Below, piece after piece: positions 59,065-64,000 of a stretch of 64,000 nt of DNA. The DNA comes from Stentor roeselii (taxonomy: Eukaryota > Ciliophora > Heterotrichea > Heterotrichida > Stentoridae). Below the pieces are notes generated by a model. It searched no databases, was not told the origin of the DNA, and saw only the letters and a list, made by a program, of their open reading frames with translations. A program made the translations under genes and the position numbers. Location of the stretch: contig RSEH01000046.1 in assembly GCA_006503475.1 (NCBI GenBank), positions 62,001 to 126,000 of the forward strand, read 5' to 3'. The stretch's first letter is position 1. Every line of letters begins with the position of its first letter.

Positions 59065-61236
59065 TTACAAAACCTTATAAATCTTCATCTCCGGACTAGA
59101 CAATTCCTCCTCTTCCTTGATATTATTTTCCAAAGGACTAGCAAGTGTAGAAAACACAGGCAATCTAAGTCCAAAATACGGTTGAGGGGTATAATCCCTT
59201 ACCTCCTCCTCCGAAATCTCACTATTCCCAAACAAGGAGAACCTAGGCCTTAAAACAGGAGTAGGAGTCGGTTCAGTATTTGGTTTATCAGTAGGCCTTG
59301 TACTAGGAACACTATCAGCCCCATCTAAAAACGCTTCAGCCCTTTGAACCGCATTTAAAAATTCCTGCTCCTTTTGAAACCTTCCCTGATAATGCATAGG
59401 TCCAGCAGGATTAAGAGGAACTCTTGGCCTGACCCTTTTCCTGTTATTTCTAACAAATCTAGGAAAAGTCCTGATTCCTACTTTTACACTTTTTCTTGTA
59501 GTCTTCGCTTCCAACCACCTGCAGCGGGTATCCTGATGATCCAAGTTAAGAATCACGGCCTTGCAGCGACTTGCGATGTGTCCAAGTTCATCACAAAGGT
59601 AACACCTTACAAATAACCTGGAAAAATCAGAGTCTTTGCAACTTTCCTGCAATTCATTCACGAAAAAGTCAGCTTCTGGGTACTTTTCAAGAAAGAATAA
59701 TAAATCACTTCGGGAAAGACTGAGCAAGTCAGAAAATTCTGCACAACGAGCAGCTGCAGTTCTTTTACCACTTAAAAAAAAAGCGATTTCACCGAAATAA
59801 GCTTTATTTTTCAGGTGTGTGAAGACCATCTGAGTGTTTTGATGATAAATCTCGATGACTCCACTAGTGATATAGTAAATCTTGTCACTTATTTCGCCTG
59901 ATTCAAAGATCTGGTCGCCTGGAGCAAAAGTTTCTGAGTCTAGGCTTCTTGTTAGTTGAGCGACGAAGGTGTCGTCGAAGCTTTCGAAGACTTTGCAGGT
60001 GCGGACTATGTAAGCGTTGATATATCCGTAGATTTCGTCTCTTAAGGGCTCGGAAAGAAGCTCTAGGACTTCTTTTTCGTCGATTTTGTTCTTTTTTTTC
60101 TTTTCCCATAAGTAGTCTAAGTAACGACGAACACGAAGTTGAAGGTCTTTACCCAGACGCTTTGATTTCATGTAGCTGTTTACTGATACCATCGCTTCTC
60201 TGTATGTGTTTTCTAATGCGTTTTGCTCGGATACTAAGGTACCGATACTGCCTAAGGTGTAGGCGAAGACACCGCTCGAGATTATCATTGTTGTCATTGC
60301 GAAGATCTTTTCTTCCAGGGTGATAGGTGCGATATCCCCATACCCAACAGTAGCAATTGTAGTAAATGCCCAATACAAAGAAGTCACATACTGTTCCCAA
60401 TTGCTTTTATCTTGAATTCCTGCCACCGTGATCCAGGTTATCGGATGAATATCTTGACCTGAACTGCCGAGGAAAAACCAGAGACAAGCCAGCCAATGAG
60501 CAACTAAAAAACTTCCACTTAACAGCCGAAAAACCAGAAAAAGACTTGCAATAATACTACTCGCGATGTAGTCTTCGATCTTTATTAGGATTTTTTTTAG
60601 CTTAGCCAAACGTAGAAGTTTTAAAATCCTTAAAAATCTGATGATTCGGATTATTCTGATTATTTTTGGAGCGTTGTATACGTCTGAATCGTTTGTAGAC
60701 TCGGAAGAGGGAGGGTAAATTGACTCGATTATCCAAGTGTAAGGAAATGTTGCAAGTAAGTCGATCCAGAACCAGAGCTTAAGGTATGACTTGATAATTT
60801 GTNNNNNNNNNNNNNNNNNNNNNNNNNNNNNNNNNNNNNNNNNNNNNNNNNNNNNNNNNNNNNNNNNNNNNNNNNNNNNNNNNNNNNNNNNNNNNNNNNN
60901 NNNNNNNNNNNNNNNNNNNNNNNNNNNNNNNNNNNNNNNNNNNNNNNNNNNNNNNNNNNNNNNNNNNNNNNNNNNNNNNNNNNNNNNNNNNNNNNNNNNN
61001 NNNNNNNNATTTTCAGGATGAAAGACAAGTTTCAAGGTGCACTTTTTTTTCGGCTTTTTATATGTTTTTTCAAGTTTTTCTAGATAAATGTCCCTAGTTA
61101 ATTTTGAAATCTTGGGAGATCCGTTTTCTTCTTTATCAGGAGTGTAAATAGAGGGTGAAATCTTCACCATTACTTCAATAGACTTATATTTATTATCCTC
61201 TTCTTCACATGAACTGTAAATTTTCATAGTTTTCAT
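59065..61236 (-). CDS. cyclic-nucleotide-binding K+ channel with CCHC zinc knuckle; sequence gap inside
   Basis: The frame reads through a 206-nt run of N (60803-61008) that covers S1-S2; its true length is unknown. After the gap: S3 (WFWIDLLATFPYTWI), a strongly charged S4 (IIRIIRIIRFLRILKLLRLAKLKK), S5, pore TTIATVGYGDIAP with a K+ filter, S6, C-linker and a cyclic nucleotide-binding fold (FAPGDQIFESGEISDKIYYI, KAYFGEIAFF, RTAAARC). Unusually, next comes CYLCDELGHIASRC, a C-x2-C-x4-H-x4-C zinc knuckle, then a basic Arg/Pro-rich tail. From memory, a similar knuckle follows the CNB in other ciliate channels. About 723 aa. Confidence 0.9.
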   Translation of the reverse strand: MKTMKIYSSCEEEDNKYKSIEVMVKISPSIYTPDKEENGSPKISKLTRDIYLEKLEKTYKKPKKKCTLKLVFHPENXXXXXXXXXXXXXXXXXXXXXXXXXXXXXXXXXXXXXXXXXXXXXXXXXXXXXXXXXXXXXXXXXXXXXQIIKSYLKLWFWIDLLATFPYTWIIESIYPPSSESTNDSDVYNAPKIIRIIRIIRFLRILKLLRLAKLKKILIKIEDYIASSIIASLFLVFRLLSGSFLVAHWLACLWFFLGSSGQDIHPITWITVAGIQDKSNWEQYVTSLYWAFTTIATVGYGDIAPITLEEKIFAMTTMIISSGVFAYTLGSIGTLVSEQNALENTYREAMVSVNSYMKSKRLGKDLQLRVRRYLDYLWEKKKKNKIDEKEVLELLSEPLRDEIYGYINAYIVRTCKVFESFDDTFVAQLTRSLDSETFAPGDQIFESGEISDKIYYITSGVIEIYHQNTQMVFTHLKNKAYFGEIAFFLSGKRTAAARCAEFSDLLSLSRSDLLFFLEKYPEADFFVNELQESCKDSDFSRLFVRCYLCDELGHIASRCKAVILNLDHQDTRCRWLEAKTTRKSVKVGIRTFPRFVRNNRKRVRPRVPLNPAGPMHYQGRFQKEQEFLNAVQRAEAFLDGADSVPSTRPTDKPNTEPTPTPVLRPRFSLFGNSEISEEEVRDYTPQPYFGLRLPVFSTLASPLENNIKEEEELSSPEMKIYKVL
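60803..61008. other. assembly gap (206 N)
   Basis: A run of N inside the K+ channel gene. The frame stays open on both sides if the gap length is right. Confidence 1.
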
Positions 61237-61301
61237 TAAATTAGCTTAAAATATCAACTTTTACTAAATATCATCCCTTCTCAACAATATTTACTAAATT
61301 A

Positions 61302-62660
61302 TTATAATTCAGTTACAAACATTCCTTTAGACTTCCTATCTTTTGTTTGAAGCCTTGTGAAAATTTCAGTTTGGATTAAAGAAAATATTTCCCTCAGGCA
61401 AAATCTTGGATTATTCCTGATCCCAAGCTTAGTCATCATTTTCAAAGACCAACTTTTGACCTTATCTCTAACAATTCGAATTCGAGTAAGTCTCTGATTG
61501 GCTTTTTGAGTTCTCGAAATGCAAAAACTTAAATTTTCCTTCATATTTGCAATGTTTTGGTCCAGTCCTCCCTTCTGAGAAAGTAGCAAATCATCGATTT
61601 TTCCTTCAATTAAGTCGTTTTTTTTAATCATTTTCAGGCATTTTTCCTTGTTATGTGAAAGAATTCCCATTAACTCTGAGAAGTTCTGCTCTTTGATAAG
61701 AAACCTGCTGACAACTTCTTCTATTCCACTGACCATTGTGACATTTTGAATTCTTTCATAAGCCGAAACGATTTTCTGATACTTTCTCTTATAAAACTCT
61801 AATTTTGACTTCAAAAAATTCGCCCAAAACGAGTTAATCTGAACAGCTTCTCTTTTATTATTATTTTTCAAATCTCTTTCTTCATTCGCTGCAGTTTCCG
61901 CGATTTCTTCATACTTTTTAATCCGAGTTCTACGAAGTTCGTGAATTTTTTCACGTGTTTTTATGTCTTCAGACAAGATTTCCAGGTCTGCAGATCGATC
62001 TTTAAAGTCAAGATGAACAGTTTTTTTAAGGTTTTTATAAGCCTGAGCTTTTGTGTACTTATTTTCAAGAGTTTTAGTCTTTTTGCGATGTTCACTTTCA
62101 ATCAAAAAGTCCCTGACCCTTATTTTATCAGTGAGAAGTTGATTTTTTACTTCAAGGTGCATAAGCGTAATTCTCATCCTTTCTCGAATATGCTTGTAAA
62201 TCACGTTATTATTAAACTCTTCACGAATTTTACTCAACATCAAATCTTCCTCTGACTCCAGGTCTTCCAATCGCCGCTTCAAGTGATCCAAGTCATTTTC
62301 TCCTACAGCTCTTAAAGAGTTGATTTTAATTGCTTCTGATTTTAATATATTTAAAACCTTATCCACTGAATTGAATCTTTGATGCATTGTGTTAAAAGTC
62401 TTTTTCAGTAACTTTACCTGAATAGCAGCTTCTTTTCTTTCAAACTCGCTTTGGGGCTCACGAGCTGACATGAACTTCGGAGGGTTTCTTTGATAGTCAG
62501 GCGGCTTGAGAAGTGCTCTGATTTTCTGTTGGTAGAGAGGGTAAGGAGTGCAGATATTTGTTCTGGAAGGCTTTATTGAGTCTATTGGTGTTTCAGTTCT
62601 GGACTGGTTGTGGAAGACACTTGTGATATCGTCTAGGGAGCTGAGGGAATCCCTTCTCAT
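61302..62660 (-). CDS. coiled-coil protein, probably ciliary or cytoskeletal
   Basis: 452 aa. The N-terminal 80 residues are disordered and Ser/Pro-rich. Residues about 80-420 are long coiled coils with basic and acidic heptads (LDHLKRRLEDLESEEDLMLSKIREEFNNN). No catalytic motif; the general plan is like CCDC proteins of axonemes and basal bodies, but I cannot name the family. It begins only 18 bp after the stop of the upstream gene on the same strand, in ATTTAAATATG context that overlaps the presumed 3' end of that gene. Confidence 0.78.
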   Translation of the reverse strand: MRRDSLSSLDDITSVFHNQSRTETPIDSIKPSRTNICTPYPLYQQKIRALLKPPDYQRNPPKFMSAREPQSEFERKEAAIQVKLLKKTFNTMHQRFNSVDKVLNILKSEAIKINSLRAVGENDLDHLKRRLEDLESEEDLMLSKIREEFNNNVIYKHIRERMRITLMHLEVKNQLLTDKIRVRDFLIESEHRKKTKTLENKYTKAQAYKNLKKTVHLDFKDRSADLEILSEDIKTREKIHELRRTRIKKYEEIAETAANEERDLKNNNKREAVQINSFWANFLKSKLEFYKRKYQKIVSAYERIQNVTMVSGIEEVVSRFLIKEQNFSELMGILSHNKEKCLKMIKKNDLIEGKIDDLLLSQKGGLDQNIANMKENLSFCISRTQKANQRLTRIRIVRDKVKSWSLKMMTKLGIRNNPRFCLREIFSLIQTEIFTRLQTKDRKSKGMFVTEL

Positions 62661-62678
62661 ATTTAAAAGATGAATAAT

Positions 62679-64000
62679 TCAATCAAATTTTTCTAAAGTT
62701 TCTAATTCGCTGATTTTTTGTTTTAGTTTTTTTGATTGAGGAGATCGGAGAGCGTCTGAGACTAGCTCGTGGTATTTTTCTTTCTCGATCATTCCTTGGT
62801 AGAGACTTTTTAGAGTTTTGTCGACTTTTTGTTGCTTTAACTTGGAAAGACGGGAAAGTCTTTCACTGTCGTTTAGTTGTTTTTCGATTATTTGGTTTCG
62901 TCTGTGCTTTCTGAGTAGATGTTACTTCATGTTGGAGTATCTTTCTTGCTCACTTTGAATGCTTTCTTCCCTGAAACGAGCTAACTCATTTTTCAACTCC
63001 AGTTTTTTTACCCACTCATCATGATTTTTTTTTAGGACCATTTCCGACTTAGCAATTTTGACCTTAGCTTTTTTATCAAGTTGAGGACTATTTTGTATTT
63101 CCTTGAATTTTCTCTGAGCCTCTTCAAGTCTCTTTTGAAGTTGATCCCTAATCTTCTGATTATACCTAAGTTTAGTACTGACAAGACTTTTATGTCTTTC
63201 CTTCATAACTTCCTGTTTCTCAATAAGTTTAAGTAACTTCTCACTATCCGAATGATTATCACGAGGTTTCAATCTTTTACTTTCTTTTTCAAGCATTTTC
63301 GCAATAGCAAGTTTTTTTTGTTTAACATAAAAAGTTTTAATAGCTTCAGATTTTTTCATCTTTTCCTCAAAAATCTTGATTTGTTCATCGACATCATTTT
63401 CAGTATTCAAAGTAATATCTTCCTTATTGTAAAACTCAATACTCTGATTTTTTCTTTCTTTCGGTGTAAAACTCTCAAGTCTGTACTTTTTCAAACTTTT
63501 TGTTTGAACTTTTCTGATTTTTTCCAGGTTTTCAGCTTGTTTTTCTTTAAATTTTTCCATCATGATCTTCCGAACGTTTTTAACTGACAAGAGTTTTTGT
63601 CTATTTTCTCGAGAATTTTCGATTTTTTTATCGATTTCGACTGAAATTTCCAAGTTTCTTTGTATTTCTTTTAAACTTTTAATGAACTGTTTTTTTTGCA
63701 CATCAATTGACCTATTTTCCTGCCTTGGCGAAGGCTGCGTGACTGACACTTGGGTAAGGAAAACTGAAGGTTTTTGATTTGAAGATTTTCTGAATTTAAC
63801 TGAGTATTGTTTAAGTTTTTCAGAAATAAGACGCATGTATTCCTGCTGTTTTCTGATGAAGTAATCAAAGCGGAGCCTTGCCATGTTTGAAGTTTCTTCA
63901 GCGTCTTGAAAGTCTTCCAGTTCCTTAAGAAGAAGACATTCCGGGTGAATGCCCAACTCGTTAACAGCTTGTTTGATTGAAGGCTTGTTGACATCAACGA
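62679..64000 (-). CDS. coiled-coil protein, 5' truncated by window edge, one 15-nt intron
   Basis: Open to the window edge, so the start is outside. Exons: beyond 64000 to 62926, then 62910 to 62679. Intron GTAACATCTACTCAG at 62911-62925 carries an early stop; splicing it adds 77 codons (KKHRRNQIIEKQLNDSERL...ELETLEKFD, TGA). The visible N-terminus, NELGIHPECLLLKELEDF, resembles the 'LGI-P-LL-K-L-DF' start seen in several ciliate ciliary coiled-coil proteins. The rest is highly charged coiled coil. At least 432 residues are visible. Stop 18 bp before the next ATG. Confidence 0.83.
62911..62925 (-). other. 15-nt spliceosomal intron
   Basis: GTAACATCTACTCAG on the minus strand, A at position 10. 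It includes the stop that would otherwise end the frame after SNMK. Confidence 0.88.

Overview
The window looks like macronuclear DNA of a heterotrich ciliate, most probably Stentor or a close relative. Four things point there. It is AT-rich and densely packed. Genes use the standard code: TAA, TAG and TGA all end reading frames. Introns are exactly 15 nt (GTA...AG); eight were found and seven carry an A at intron position 10. The protein set is typical of ciliates (cyclic-nucleotide-gated K+ channels, B-box/WD40 proteins, FHA-RING-CH proteins, many coiled coils). There is no sign of bacterial operons or phage.

Layout. 1-9.1 kb: a truncated PAS/multi-pass membrane protein, a TPR plus double cyclic-nucleotide-binding protein, two coiled-coil genes, a WD40 protein and ribosomal protein eL33. 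9.7-21 kb: a Cys/His-rich zinc protein, coiled-coil genes, an AT-hook-like protein, a pair of tiny MGC-type (myristoylated/palmitoylated) paralogues, a PHD protein, an FHA/RING-CH gene with an apparent frameshift, a small spliced gene, a B-box/Kelch gene and an N-terminally anchored membrane protein. 22.1-32.6 kb: Spt5, a K+ channel, an IQ protein, SmD3, a GC-rich structured RNA gene, RBX1, a Rab GTPase, a Cys-rich surface protein and two small unknown genes. 32.6-49 kb is looser and AT-rich: two arrestin-like genes, two inverted WD40 paralogues of identical length (one with an in-frame TAA), an NRF-6-like acyltransferase, a GTPase with a P-loop frameshift and a lone CENP-B-type helix-turn-helix gene. 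49.1-64 kb: coiled-coil genes, a TPX2-like protein, a SOSS-B/hSSB homologue, casein kinase 1, a four-pass membrane protein, a guanylate-binding-protein GTPase with a very long coiled coil, a K+ channel with a zinc knuckle (interrupted by a 206-nt run of N) and two coiled-coil genes, the last running off the window.

The most exciting candidate is the RNA gene at about 29172-29340 (+). It is GC-rich and strongly foldable, ends in TTTT, and carries the 12-mer CACCCTAACACC. That is exactly 1.5 copies of the heterotrich telomere repeat CCCTAACA, the length expected of a telomerase RNA template. I propose it as the telomerase RNA gene.

Genes rarely cooperate by position. Neighbours are divergent with 21-64 bp between start codons, or convergent with about 20 bp or even a 4-bp overlap between stops. 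Almost every start codon sits in a TATAAATG-like A/T context. Superimposed on this is a C-rich to G-rich compositional sawtooth with a period of about 1 kb that resets abruptly, often inside reading frames.
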